Shown: one piece after another, positions 17,909 through 26,955 of the stretch | Position numbering within the stretch: position 1 is the first letter of the stretch | Layout of the letters: each line of letters starts with the position of its first letter | Assembly: GCF_004118935.1 (NCBI RefSeq) | Contig: NZ_CP035375.1 | Location: forward strand, 1,240,001-1,304,000 | Length of the DNA stretch: 64,000 nt | Reading direction: 5' to 3' | From: Salinibacterium sp. UTAS2018 | GTDB taxonomy: Bacteria; Actinomycetota; Actinomycetes; Actinomycetales; Microbacteriaceae | The notes under the pieces: generated by a model | The model's input: only the letters and a program-made list of their open reading frames with translations | What the model was told of the DNA's origin: nothing | Database searches by the model: none | Program-made: the position numbers and the translations under genes

Positions 17909-18568
17909 CTAACGGCGCGGAAGAATCATCGGTCGAGACGCTGTTAGGCGGTCCTCGGCAGGGATGTGAGCATCCTGCTCGGGGGCTTGGCCCAGCTGCC
18001 AACGGCGGTAAACCCCCTGCGGAAGCTCCTCGACCGTGAGCGCGAAGCAGAAGTGATCGCGCCAGTCTCCGTCGATATGAATGTAGCGGCGCCGCAATTG
18101 CTCGTAACGGAACCCGAGCTTCTCTACGACGCGCAGACTTGGCTCGTTTTCGGGTCGAATGCAGATCTCCATGCGGTGAAGGCCGAGTTGGAAGAAGCAG
18201 TAGTCAGTGGCCAGCGCAACAGCGGTGGGAGTGAGCCCCTTGCCCGCAAAACGCTCAGATACCCAATAGCCGATGGATGCCGACGCCAACGATCCATAGG
18301 TGATCGATGACACGTTGAGCTGACCCGCCACTTCACCGTTGTATTCGATGACGAACGGCAGTCCGGTGCCGACTCGAGACTGCTGGAGCAGACCCCGGAT
18401 GCTCGACTTCACGTCGAACGAGGCGGGGCCGACCGGGCTCGTGGCTTCCCACTGGCGAAGCCACCTCCGGTTATCGCGGAGCTCGTTCTCTAGCGCCCTC
18501 GCGTCGCGCACCCGAATGGCGCGAATGGTGATGTTTCCTTCGCCGAGCGTCGGAATGCCGTACGCCAC
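17909..18568 (-). CDS. GNAT N-acetyltransferase, RimJ/RimL-like
   Basis: A 219-residue GNAT enzyme, probably acetylating a protein N terminus with acetyl-CoA. N-terminal TIRAIRVRDARALENELRDNRRWLRQWE, substrate strand FVIEYNGEVAGQLNVSSITYGSLASASIGYWVSERFAGKGLTPTAVALA, which holds the acetyl-CoA loop (here RFAGKGL), then LHRMEICIRPENEPSLRVVEKLGFRYE, the RimJ-type block. It starts 3 bp after galU ends and lies between galU and the sepX/glpR-like gene, the same order seen in corynebacteria. Confidence 0.87.
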   Translation of the reverse strand: MAYGIPTLGEGNITIRAIRVRDARALENELRDNRRWLRQWEATSPVGPASFDVKSSIRGLLQQSRVGTGLPFVIEYNGEVAGQLNVSSITYGSLASASIGYWVSERFAGKGLTPTAVALATDYCFFQLGLHRMEICIRPENEPSLRVVEKLGFRYEQLRRRYIHIDGDWRDHFCFALTVEELPQGVYRRWQLGQAPEQDAHIPAEDRLTASRPMILPRR

Positions 18569-18571
18569 TCG

Positions 18572-19462
18572 CTACTCCAGAGTTGCGCTGAACTGCTGCA
18601 GCCATGGGCGCAGCTCGGGACCCAGGTCGTCGCGCTCGACCGCGAGCTGAACGATGGCTTTGATGTAGTCAAGACGGTCACCCGTGTCGTAACGACGACC
18701 ACGAAAGACAACGCCAAATACTCCACCGGCAATGTCGTTTTCTGCCATCTCTTGCAGAGCATCCGTGAGCTGAATCTCGCCGCCCTTACCGGGATCGGTG
18801 CGCTCCAAGATGTCGAAAATTTCGGGACGCAGCACGTAGCGACCGATGATCGCGAGGTTAGACGGCGCGGTGCCCTGAGCTGGCTTCTCAACGAGGCCGG
18901 TGATGCGAACGACGTCAGGGTCATCCGTGGGTTCCACGGTCGCAATGCCATACATGTGGCTCATCGCGGGGTCGACCTCCATGAGCGCGATGATGGTGGC
19001 GTTACGCCCCTCTTGCTCGTCGAGCATTCGCGAGAGCAGAACATCGCGAGCGTCAATGAGGTCGTCGCCGAGCAGCACGGCGAAAGGCTGATTGCCCACG
19101 TGCATCTTGGCGCGGAGAACAGCGTGACCGAGACCACGCGGGTCTCCCTGGCGCACATAGTGCATGTCGGCCAAGTCATTGGAGAACTCGACCTTGGAAA
19201 GACGATCAGTGTCGCCCTTTTGCTCGAGAGTGGCCTCAAGTTCGGTCATTCGGTCGAAGTGATTTTCGAGAGCGTTCTTGTTGCGCCCGGTGATCATCAG
19301 CACATCGGTGAGGCCGGCAGCGACTGCTTCCTCAACAACATATTGGATGGCCGGTTTATCGACCACCGGCAACATTTCTTTCGGCATTGCCTTTGTTGCC
19401 GGCAAAAATCGAGTGCCCAGACCTGCAGCAGGGATAACCGCTTTAGTAATCTTCGTAGCCAT
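18572..19462 (-). CDS. galU: UTP--glucose-1-phosphate uridylyltransferase
   Basis: Makes UDP-glucose from UTP and glucose-1-phosphate. 296 residues. N-terminal nucleotide loop KAVIPAAGLGTRFLPATKAMPKEMLPVVDKPAIQYVVEEAV, then LMITGRNKNALENHFD, VRQGDPRGLGHAVLRA, VLLGDDLID, GLVEKPA and GGEIQLTDALQ are all present. ATG at 19462 is chosen because MATKITKAVIP fits the family start; upstream in-frame Met codons would run into the divergent fthC gene. Product can feed the UDP-glucose dehydrogenase at the left edge. Confidence 0.94.
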   Translation of the reverse strand: MATKITKAVIPAAGLGTRFLPATKAMPKEMLPVVDKPAIQYVVEEAVAAGLTDVLMITGRNKNALENHFDRMTELEATLEQKGDTDRLSKVEFSNDLADMHYVRQGDPRGLGHAVLRAKMHVGNQPFAVLLGDDLIDARDVLLSRMLDEQEGRNATIIALMEVDPAMSHMYGIATVEPTDDPDVVRITGLVEKPAQGTAPSNLAIIGRYVLRPEIFDILERTDPGKGGEIQLTDALQEMAENDIAGGVFGVVFRGRRYDTGDRLDYIKAIVQLAVERDDLGPELRPWLQQFSATLE

Positions 19463-19501
19463 GGGGTACATGCTAGTGCGCCAGTCTCGTAGAATGCGTA
19501 T

Positions 19502-20092
19502 ATGACCGACGACGTCAGTCACGACAAACGTGCACTTAGGGCCGAATTACGCGAACGCCGACGCATCTGTACCGCGAAAGAGCGGGAAGAATTTAACACA
19601 GGTGTAACAGAGAACCTCATTGACCTAGCTCAGCGTCTCGGTTCCCGTTCCATAGCGGCCTACCTATCGACCACCGACGAACCCGAAACCCGTGGTTTTT
19701 TGCGGTGGGCGTGCGAACACGACATCACCGTGTTGCTCCCCATCTCTCGTGCCGACGGCCTGCTCGACTGGGCTCCCTACGACGGCGAAGACGAAGACAA
19801 AGACCTCATCGGCATGCCCGCTCCTACGAGCGAGGTGCTCGGACCGATCGCGATCAACGATGTCGACCTTATTATCGTGCCGGCGGCATCCGTTGATCAT
19901 TCCGGAATGCGCATGGGCTGGGGTCGCGGCTACTTCGACAAAACGCTCGGCTCTATGGAGACCAAGCCTCCCGTGTACGCGGTGATCTTTGATAACGAAT
20001 ATGTGGCAGAAGTTCCCACCGAAATTCATGACCAACCAGTGGATGGCATTGTTACCCCGTCGGGGATTGTCACCATCACCGAGCACAACTAA
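19502..20092 (+). CDS. fthC: 5-formyltetrahydrofolate cyclo-ligase
   Basis: Converts 5-formyl-THF to 5,10-methenyl-THF with ATP. 196 residues. N terminus DKRALRAELRERRR (folate/ATP-binding basic helix), SIAAYLSTTDEPETRGFL, VDLIIVPAASVDHSGMRMGWGRGYFDKTL (metal/ATP site), and VAEVPTEIHDQPVDGIVTPSG, all standard. Divergent from galU by 39 bp; fmdB follows after 7 bp. Confidence 0.92.
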   Translation: MTDDVSHDKRALRAELRERRRICTAKEREEFNTGVTENLIDLAQRLGSRSIAAYLSTTDEPETRGFLRWACEHDITVLLPISRADGLLDWAPYDGEDEDKDLIGMPAPTSEVLGPIAINDVDLIIVPAASVDHSGMRMGWGRGYFDKTLGSMETKPPVYAVIFDNEYVAEVPTEIHDQPVDGIVTPSGIVTITEHN

Positions 20093-20099
20093 GGATCTC

Positions 20100-20471
20100 G
20101 TGCCTACCTACTCTTACCGTTGCACTGAGTGTGACAACGCTTTTGATATTCAGCAGTCGTTCACCGATGACTCCCTCACCGTATGCCCCGCCTGCCAGGG
20201 CAAGCTGCGCAAGATTTTCTCCGCCGTCGGCGTCACGTTCAACGGTTCGGGCTTCTACCGCAACGACTCGCGTTCCACGACGACTTCGAGCGATTCGAGC
20301 TCGGGTTCATCGAGTTCGAAAGCATCAACGTCTAAGACATCAGGCTCGAGTTCAAGCGACTCCGGATCGTCAAATTCGTCATCAACGAGCTCGTCTGCCT
20401 CGTCAGGAGCATCAAGTTCTTCCGGTTCTTCTTCGTCATCCGCTTCACCATCGGCGGCTAAAGCGTCATAG
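20100..20471 (+). CDS. FmdB-family zinc ribbon protein with Ser-rich tail
   Basis: 123 residues. Residues 1-50 form an FmdB/CxxC zinc ribbon (YRCTECDNAFDIQQSF then CPACQGKLRKIFS and VGVTFNGSGFY). The remainder is a low-complexity Ser/Thr/Ala tail (about 60 residues, mostly serine with scattered Lys/Asp). Start is GTG at 20100, close to the fthC stop, giving the canonical MPTYSYRC. Role unknown; FmdB proteins are commonly next to fthC and mscL in actinobacteria. Confidence 0.85.
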   Translation: MPTYSYRCTECDNAFDIQQSFTDDSLTVCPACQGKLRKIFSAVGVTFNGSGFYRNDSRSTTTSSDSSSGSSSSKASTSKTSGSSSSDSGSSNSSSTSSSASSGASSSSGSSSSSASPSAAKAS

Positions 20472-20501
20472 TTGACGTATCCCCCACGATTAGGAGCACT
20501 T

Positions 20502-20903
20502 ATGCTTTCCGGTTTCAAAGAATTTATTTTGCGCGGCAACGTTGTCGACTTGGCTGTAGCGGTTGTTATTGGTGCTGCTTTCACAGCAGTCGTCAACACC
20601 ATCGTTGAAGCGGTGTTCAACCCGCTGATTGGCGCCATCTTCAGCGCCGAGTCTCTCGCGACAGCGCTTCCCGTGGAGCTTGGCTCTAGCGGCGCAATCA
20701 TTTACTTCGGCGCAGTCATCGCGGCGATTATCCAGTTCGTGCTCGTCGCCGCCGTGGTGTACTTCGCCATCGTTGCTCCGATGAACTACGCCAACAAGCT
20801 CGCTGCCGCGCGCAAGCCCGTCGTGGTCGAGCCCGAAGCTGGCCCCACCGAGGCCGAGCTGCTTCTTCAGATTCGCGACCTGCTCGCTAAGCAAAACAAC
20901 TAA
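20502..20903 (+). CDS. mscL: Large-conductance mechanosensitive channel
   Basis: Pentameric membrane valve that opens under membrane tension during osmotic downshift. 133 residues: N-terminal helix GFKEFILRGNVVDLAVAVVIGAAFTAVVNTIV (pore TM1), a periplasmic loop, TM2 (FGAVIAAIIQFVLVAAVVYFAIV), and a cytoplasmic amphipathic helix TEAELLLQIRDLLAKQ. ATG at 20502 with AGGAG upstream. Confidence 0.94.
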   Translation: MLSGFKEFILRGNVVDLAVAVVIGAAFTAVVNTIVEAVFNPLIGAIFSAESLATALPVELGSSGAIIYFGAVIAAIIQFVLVAAVVYFAIVAPMNYANKLAAARKPVVVEPEAGPTEAELLLQIRDLLAKQNN

Positions 20904-20967
20904 CATGCATTAGCTCTCACTCGAGCTGCCCCCGAAGCTCGAGCCCCACGGCGAGCGGCCAAGGAAC

Positions 20968-21156
20968 TTACCCCCAATGCGGAGGTTTGTCGCCTTTGAG
21001 TCGCTCGTCGTTTTCGTTGTTCTGGTGCCGTTCCGGCTCGCCCGTCGGATGCGGATCTGATCCTGCCGGCGGGGCCGTGGTCACCCGACGACTCTTCGAA
21101 CGCTTGACCCGCGGCGCTGTGACCTCGGAGCCAGCCTCGTCACTGCGTTGCTCCAT
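20968..21156 (-). CDS. Small hydrophilic protein coupled to the helicase-like gene
   Basis: 62 residues, very hydrophilic and rich in Arg, Lys, Pro and Glu, with no recognisable domain. Its ATG overlaps the stop of the large helicase-like gene (TAATG), so coupled translation is likely, and this is the main reason for calling it. It may be disordered and act with the upstream protein; this is inference. Confidence 0.5.
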   Translation of the reverse strand: MEQRSDEAGSEVTAPRVKRSKSRRVTTAPPAGSDPHPTGEPERHQNNENDERLKGDKPPHWG

Positions 21157-24100
21157 TACTGCTGGGGGCGTTGAGCAGGCACGATCGTGATGGGCTCGGT
21201 CGTGGGAGCAGGCTCTGCTCCGAGCATCCGGGCCACCTTATCGGCCACCTGATCGGGATCACTAAACAGTTCGAACGCATGGACGCGCAGGTAATGCCAG
21301 CCGAGCCGGCGCAGCAGTTCCGGGCGCAACCGAAGCGATTCGCGCAGACTTGACTCGTGAACCATCGCATCGGTCTCGATCGTGCCGCAGCGTCCGCCGC
21401 GCGAAGCGACGAGGCCGAGTTTGGCGCGATGACCGAGTGCTACGCGCAGTCCGCGCGCCTCAAGGCGACGGGCGAGGTCAACGAGCATGGGGTCGCTGTC
21501 ATCGGGCACGGGAACCTCGGCGTAGCGGGCATCCACTTCGTCGAGCACTTCAGCCAGCGCAACAGCACCGTGCTTCATGCGACCGTCGTCGAGGTCTTCC
21601 GAGCGGAACGATGTCACGATTTCGAGCGAGCGACGAGCACGCGTCATAGCGACAGCGAGTAGACGCTCTCCCCCGGGCTCGCCGAGCGAACCAAAGTCGG
21701 AGAGCACGCGACCGTGCGGGGTGCGACCATATCCGATGGAGAAGATCACCCGGTCGCGACTCTGGGCCACGGCTTGATCGATCGTCGTCACAGTAAACGG
21801 TTCAGCACGATCGCCGATGATGACGTCGAGCAGTTCGGGGCGGCGACGGCTAACCGCATCCAGAACCGCCTGCATGACCCGCACCGAATGCACGGGGCTC
21901 GCTGTAATCACCATGAGCGATTCTTGCGGGCGCTTCGTGGCGTGGTCGAGAACGAGTTCAACGACGCGCGACACCTCGGCGTCGGGGCTTTCGACGGCTC
22001 CTGAGTCAGGATCGGGCATGCCGACGCCATCAGCGACGTAGCTGACCGCAAGGCTGCCGTGGCCGAGGAAGCTGCCAGCCCACGGCAAGGATTCGATCTG
22101 ACCGTCATAGAAACGACGGTTGACGAGTTCGGCGAGTTCTTCGCCACCCGGGCGATAGCTGCGCGTCAGGGTCAGCGTCGGAAGCAGCCCGCTGAGTTTC
22201 GCGAAAGCAGAGTCAGCGACCAGCGCCTCACGAATCTCGTCGCTCACGGGCTGCGGCAGGTCGCCGGTAGCGTCGCGCACTGCGGTGTCGAACGGGGTAG
22301 GAGACTGAATGACAGGGTCACCAATAACGATGACTTGCTTCGAGCGGCGGATGGCGCCCGCTGCTTCGGCGACCGTTACGGCGCCAGCATCAACGAGCAA
22401 AAGCGTGTCAAACGGCATCGTGTCAACAACGGAATCGATCTCGTACGGTGAGGCCAGCCAGACCGGCGCGATCGTGCGCGAGAGGTGCGGAGCAGAGGTC
22501 TGCACGTCGAAGGACGTGAGGCGATCCTTGGCGAGCGCTCGCTTGAGGGCGCTGGCCTCGTCGGGCCAGTCAACGAGACCGATCTTCCAGTTCTCGGCGA
22601 TCTGCCACGACAATTGCTTGGCATTGGCAGAGGCATGAGCTTCATCGACAAGTCGGAAATCTGCTTCAAGTCGATCGACAACAGTCGTATTGGCGTTGAG
22701 GAGGGCGCGATCAACTTCGAGCATGGAGTCGAGTGCAGACTTCCACCACGACAATTCGAGCTCAGCAGCGACCTGGTCTTGAGGAACATGACGCTCGGCC
22801 AAGTCTTCGATGAGCGGATCCAGCTTCAAGTCCCGCAAGCTCCCCATCAGAGCGGTGCGCTCTTGAAGGTTATTGAGCACGTCAGACTCCGCAGCGAGCG
22901 ACGCAACCTTTTCGATCAGGAACGGGATGGGCAGAGCCGACAAGTTGACGTGCGAATCAGCAATGCCCAATGGGATGTCGAGCAGAGCAAGGTCTTCGGA
23001 GACCTGTTGGTACGACCGTTGTACTTCACCAATTCCGACGGGTACTGCGGGGCTCGCACCCTCGGCAACGAAGCGGTGCCACAGCACCCGCTGCTTCTGA
23101 ATCCGCTTGAGGGCGCCGTGCATATCGGGCACGCGAACACCGGGGCGCACATACTCCAGCGCAAGCTTCTTGAGCCGGCGACGATTCGCGCCGGTCATTT
23201 CGGGGAAGTCACGACGCGGAGCAGTCGCCGCGATAAGTTCCGTAATGGCGCGGTCGAACACCGTCGGCACGAAACGGTCGAGCGTTTCGCGCAAGTCGAC
23301 GAGAAGACGCAGGTACACCCCGAGCTCATCGATGCTCTGGAAGGGTCGCATACGCGTGTTCGAGACCAGACGATTGGCGACACCCAGCAACTCTGACAAC
23401 TGTGAGTTAACGCGCTGGGCAACCTGATGAGCCTTGAGCGCTTCGCCACCGTTGGCAAACTGAGCGCCATACCAGGGCGAATCTCCGGGGCCGTACTTGA
23501 ATTCGCCGAGCTTGGCCGCAGCGATGATCACACCAGTAGCGGTGCTGCGATCTTTGGCAAGCTTCTCCACTGCCTCGCGCGACAACCGTGCGGTCGTCGA
23601 CGGCGGTGTGGGGAGCAACGCGAGACGGCTGAGTTCCGAGACGCAATCGAGAACCGAGACGCCAAGTACACCGTCGGTGACGGACATGGACTCGCGGTAG
23701 TCGAGCATGATCTTGCGCAGACGAAGTAGCGCGTCATCCACGTCTTCGATCTGGGGCTTGCTGGCTTTCTCACTGCGAGAAATCGAGCGGATGATGTCGC
23801 GGCGCAGCGTGCGTGGGGCAACCGAAAGACCGGGAAGCCCGATGTCGGCGAAGCGATCCGCAATCGATTGGAGCGATGCCCGACGCGGGCTCACGACAAG
23901 AACACGCTTGTTCTGGGCGACGAGAGCGCCGACGGCGTTCACGATCGTCTGGGTTCCGCCGGTGCCCGGAAGCGTACGAACGACGAGCGAGTTGCCCGCC
24001 TCAATCTGCGCAATAACATTCTCTTGCTCTGCGTCTGCGTCGAGAAGAAGGTTGTCCGTCTGCGGCGAGCGCTCGTCGGCCGAGAGCGCGGGAACGGGAG

Positions 24101-24953
24101 CGTAACCCTCCTTGATGGTCCACGCGGCAGCAGTGTTGCCGGCGAGCGCGTCGAGGATCGGATGCTGCAAATCTTCCGCATCAGCGGCAAGACCATGAGC
24201 GACATCCGCAAATGACGACACAACGAGTCGCGGGCTGACAGCGAACGCATCGAGATGAGAGGTGAGACCGCGAAGGCGATCGATCACCGGGTTGGGCTTG
24301 AAGGTTCCATCAGCATCGGCCAAAGCAACGAACGACTCAGCATCGAGGCGAAGGCGGAACTGCTCGTCGAGAGCACGAGCCAGCGCAGGGTTCAAGTACG
24401 CGCTGCCGCGAAGCTTCAGTTCGAAGTCACGACCGTGACGACGGATGGCAAGCGGGCGCAGCAAAACGGGGGCACAGAACTCGACGTCATCATGGCTCCA
24501 ACGCGCGATGCCGACACCCAAATGAACGGAGTCGATGCCGCGAGCTGTTGCGAGTTCGAGACCCTTGGCTGCCACAGCGCCTGCAGCGGTCTTAGCCGAG
24601 CGCAGCGCGACGTCGTCACGAATGAGGCTCGACAGCAGAGTGCGTTTGCCGGTGATGAACTGGGCAAGGCCGCCCGGGTGGGTTGTTGAGAGGTCGACCC
24701 GCGTACGAGGCGAATCAACGAAGTGGATGAGAGGCGAACGCCCACCCAGCTCAGATATTTGCGTACGCCATTGCGTCCATGTGGGCTCTGCGACGTTTCC
24801 AGCCATAATGTGTGGCTCACCAAAACTCAGCGTATGAGGCGCTGTTACTTGAACGTGGGGGTGCGCGTGCTCACTTTCAGCGTCGTCAACGTCGGGGCTG
24901 CCCGTTTCTGGGTCCCCCGTGAAATCATCCGAAACTTTATCTGCACGCCACAC
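21156..24953 (-). CDS. Very large SF1-helicase-like protein with altered ATPase motifs
   Basis: 1,265 residues, with helicase core patterns but non-canonical catalytic residues. The Walker A position (about 329-336) reads PGTGGTQT, so the ATP-binding Lys of GKT is Gly. The Walker B region reads LLLVDAGAV, lacking the catalytic Glu, followed by IGDPVIQSP where GDPxQLPP is usual. Motif VI is kept as AMTRARRSLEIVTSF. The last 100 residues carry SRGGRCGTIETDAMVHESSLRES...LRRLGWHYLRVHAFE, a C-terminal nuclease-like/DUF tail seen in large actinobacterial helicase-like proteins. I infer a DNA-binding protein with weak or no ATPase. The start is uncertain: GTG at 24953 or ATG at 24806, where homologous-looking sequence begins. 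Confidence 0.7.
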   Translation of the reverse strand: MWRADKVSDDFTGDPETGSPDVDDAESEHAHPHVQVTAPHTLSFGEPHIMAGNVAEPTWTQWRTQISELGGRSPLIHFVDSPRTRVDLSTTHPGGLAQFITGKRTLLSSLIRDDVALRSAKTAAGAVAAKGLELATARGIDSVHLGVGIARWSHDDVEFCAPVLLRPLAIRRHGRDFELKLRGSAYLNPALARALDEQFRLRLDAESFVALADADGTFKPNPVIDRLRGLTSHLDAFAVSPRLVVSSFADVAHGLAADAEDLQHPILDALAGNTAAAWTIKEGYAPVPALSADERSPQTDNLLLDADAEQENVIAQIEAGNSLVVRTLPGTGGTQTIVNAVGALVAQNKRVLVVSPRRASLQSIADRFADIGLPGLSVAPRTLRRDIIRSISRSEKASKPQIEDVDDALLRLRKIMLDYRESMSVTDGVLGVSVLDCVSELSRLALLPTPPSTTARLSREAVEKLAKDRSTATGVIIAAAKLGEFKYGPGDSPWYGAQFANGGEALKAHQVAQRVNSQLSELLGVANRLVSNTRMRPFQSIDELGVYLRLLVDLRETLDRFVPTVFDRAITELIAATAPRRDFPEMTGANRRRLKKLALEYVRPGVRVPDMHGALKRIQKQRVLWHRFVAEGASPAVPVGIGEVQRSYQQVSEDLALLDIPLGIADSHVNLSALPIPFLIEKVASLAAESDVLNNLQERTALMGSLRDLKLDPLIEDLAERHVPQDQVAAELELSWWKSALDSMLEVDRALLNANTTVVDRLEADFRLVDEAHASANAKQLSWQIAENWKIGLVDWPDEASALKRALAKDRLTSFDVQTSAPHLSRTIAPVWLASPYEIDSVVDTMPFDTLLLVDAGAVTVAEAAGAIRRSKQVIVIGDPVIQSPTPFDTAVRDATGDLPQPVSDEIREALVADSAFAKLSGLLPTLTLTRSYRPGGEELAELVNRRFYDGQIESLPWAGSFLGHGSLAVSYVADGVGMPDPDSGAVESPDAEVSRVVELVLDHATKRPQESLMVITASPVHSVRVMQAVLDAVSRRRPELLDVIIGDRAEPFTVTTIDQAVAQSRDRVIFSIGYGRTPHGRVLSDFGSLGEPGGERLLAVAMTRARRSLEIVTSFRSEDLDDGRMKHGAVALAEVLDEVDARYAEVPVPDDSDPMLVDLARRLEARGLRVALGHRAKLGLVASRGGRCGTIETDAMVHESSLRESLRLRPELLRRLGWHYLRVHAFELFSDPDQVADKVARMLGAEPAPTTEPITIVPAQRPQQ

Positions 24954-25068
24954 AACGCCACCTTAAGCTCCTTCTCGCAATAAATCCTGTAACTGCCGCG
25001 GGTTTCGCAAGACTCACGGGTGAGCAACACCCCCAGTTCATGCGGCACGCGACCGTAGAATACGGTGC

Positions 25069-26367
25069 ATGTTCTTTCTTGAACTACCCCTCGTCGCCGC
25101 GACCGACACCGCTGAGATCGTTCGCGGCACCACAATCGCGGTTGTCACCATTGTGGTGCTCGTGGTGGCCGTCGGAGTCGTGGCGTTCGTGACGCTGTTT
25201 CGTCGCGGCGGTGACCGCGGCATCCGCGGTACAGCCTCGCAATCGGCGCTCGAGTCGCGCGCCGCTGGACTTTTAGTCGCGCTGGATGACCGGGTTCGCG
25301 AAGCCGACCTCGAACTCGGTTTTGCGGTAGCCCAATTTGGCGCGGACGCCGCCCACGATTTTACGAGCTCCCTCGCCGAGGCGCGCGGCCAGTTAACGGA
25401 GGCATTTCGGCTTGGGCAGCAGCGCGATGACGCGGCGAGCACTACCGATCAGCGCCGTCGTGGCCTCACACTGCAGATGACTGCCCTCTGCGAAAAGGCG
25501 TTGGCGACTCTTGATCGCTTTGACGCATCGTTCGCCGCCCGCCGCCAGGACGAAGTCGAAGCTTCGGCGACCGCGCAGCAACTACGAGCGCAGGCGGTGA
25601 GGCTGCTGGATCGATTAGCGGCGGGGGCGCGCCAACTAGCAGCCGCTGAAGAGCTCTATGACGATGACGTTCTCACCGTGCCACGACGGGAACTCGCCGC
25701 TGGACGATCAGAGATCGCCGCGGCCGAAACTGCTCTGGATGCCGCTGCCGCGAACATCAGCCCTACCGGCGTCAACGCGGTCACCGACACCTTGCGCGGC
25801 GCAGCCACCGCGTTGCATCGTGCCGAGCGCGCAGCGGCAGCGACCGACCAGGCTTTCGCCGAGATCGCGGAAGCAGCTGCTGCCGTGCTGCAGCTGCGCG
25901 AGGCCACTCACAGCGATCTACTCGAAGCGCGACTCGCGGCGGAATCGGCTCCCGACCCCCAGAGCGGTGCGCGCATCCTGACGGCGATCGCCGCCAGCGA
26001 GCGGGCGCTGGAACGCACGGTAGCGGCATCCAGCAATCGTCACAGCCCGCTCGAACAGCTAGCTCTGCTGAATGATGCCCGCACAGAACTCGACAGTGCC
26101 CTCTCGACGGCCCGGAACCAGCAACAGCGGTTCGAACACGCCCGTGCCGCCTACCAAGGAACCTTGGTGGCGGCACGGAGTCAGATCTCAGTTGTTCGAG
26201 AGCTTGTGGGGCGGGGCGGAGCCAGTGCTCGCGCCCGCACCCGTCTAGCAGAGGCGGAGCGTCAGCTGATGATCGCTGAAGCCGAGACAGATCCGGTGGA
26301 GGCGCTTGACGCCATCCGCCGGTCAGTCACCCACGCTCGCGATGCTGACGCTCTTGCCCGCTACTAG
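25069..26367 (+). CDS. Single-pass membrane protein with long coiled coil
   Basis: 432 residues: a hydrophobic N terminus (about 1-45; VVTIVVLVVAVGVVAFVTLF), basic stop-transfer FRRGG, then about 370 residues of Ala/Arg/Glu-rich helix likely to form coiled coils. The composition resembles the C-terminal half of actinobacterial TPM-domain membrane proteins, but no TPM domain precedes it, so it may be a shortened relative. No catalytic motif seen; topology predicts a cytoplasmic coiled coil. Function unknown. Confidence 0.6.
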   Translation: MFFLELPLVAATDTAEIVRGTTIAVVTIVVLVVAVGVVAFVTLFRRGGDRGIRGTASQSALESRAAGLLVALDDRVREADLELGFAVAQFGADAAHDFTSSLAEARGQLTEAFRLGQQRDDAASTTDQRRRGLTLQMTALCEKALATLDRFDASFAARRQDEVEASATAQQLRAQAVRLLDRLAAGARQLAAAEELYDDDVLTVPRRELAAGRSEIAAAETALDAAAANISPTGVNAVTDTLRGAATALHRAERAAAATDQAFAEIAEAAAAVLQLREATHSDLLEARLAAESAPDPQSGARILTAIAASERALERTVAASSNRHSPLEQLALLNDARTELDSALSTARNQQQRFEHARAAYQGTLVAARSQISVVRELVGRGGASARARTRLAEAERQLMIAEAETDPVEALDAIRRSVTHARDADALARY

Positions 26368-26418
26368 CAGGAGAACGGTGACGAACTCGTCGCCACCGTT
26401 CCTGAAGCGTGTGGCTCG

Positions 26419-26700
26419 TTAGGCCTGATCGATCACGGCGAAGTTGACCGCGCCGTTCTCGCCGACGTTGGCGTCGAGCGTCTTGTCGCTGAGAGCGACA
26501 GAAGCGTTCTCTTCGAGGAAAACACGCGCACCATCTGCTTCGACGACAGAGTCGCCGGCTTCTGGAGCCGCGACAACGGCGACGGTGAGGTTGGGAGCAC
26601 CAGGCTCTCCGTTGATGCGCAGGCCTGAGGCTTGCGCATCGGGGTCTTGCTCGACGATCGTCTTGACGACCGTGGTGGCTGTTTCGGTGAGGGTGAGCAT
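26419..26700 (-). CDS. HesB/IscA-like protein lacking cysteines
   Basis: 93 residues with the HesB/IscA-type fold pattern: LTLTETATTVVKTIVEQ, GLRINGEPGAPNLTVAVV, DGARVFLEENASVALSDKTLDA, AVNFAVIDQ. The three conserved cysteines that bind Fe-S clusters in IscA/ErpA are all absent (no Cys in the protein), so classical Fe-S transfer is unlikely. Such Cys-free members are common in actinobacteria. ATG at 26700 has AAGGA upstream. Confidence 0.75.
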   Translation of the reverse strand: MLTLTETATTVVKTIVEQDPDAQASGLRINGEPGAPNLTVAVVAAPEAGDSVVEADGARVFLEENASVALSDKTLDANVGENGAVNFAVIDQA

Positions 26701-26955
26701 ATGTTCGTCCTTCCAGGTTCAGCGAAATGAAACCCCCACGCTGCCTTAGTGAGCGGCGGTCAGCAACCTACAGCACTGATTGTGAGGCAACTCCCATAGT
26801 CAGTGGAGCGTGCGGTCAGGATGCACCGCGCTGTACCCGCGGCATGGTGCAGGCGCTCAGGTGCTCACGCGGTAGAATTGGGGCTTGAGTGCCGGGAAGT
26901 CTGGTCGGCGATTGCGTCGGCGACCCCGCTGACGAACCTCAACGTCTGGAATTTT

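Noticed and set aside
20280..20450. Low-complexity AGC/TCG repeats
   Set aside because: Encode the Ser-rich tail of the FmdB protein in frame.
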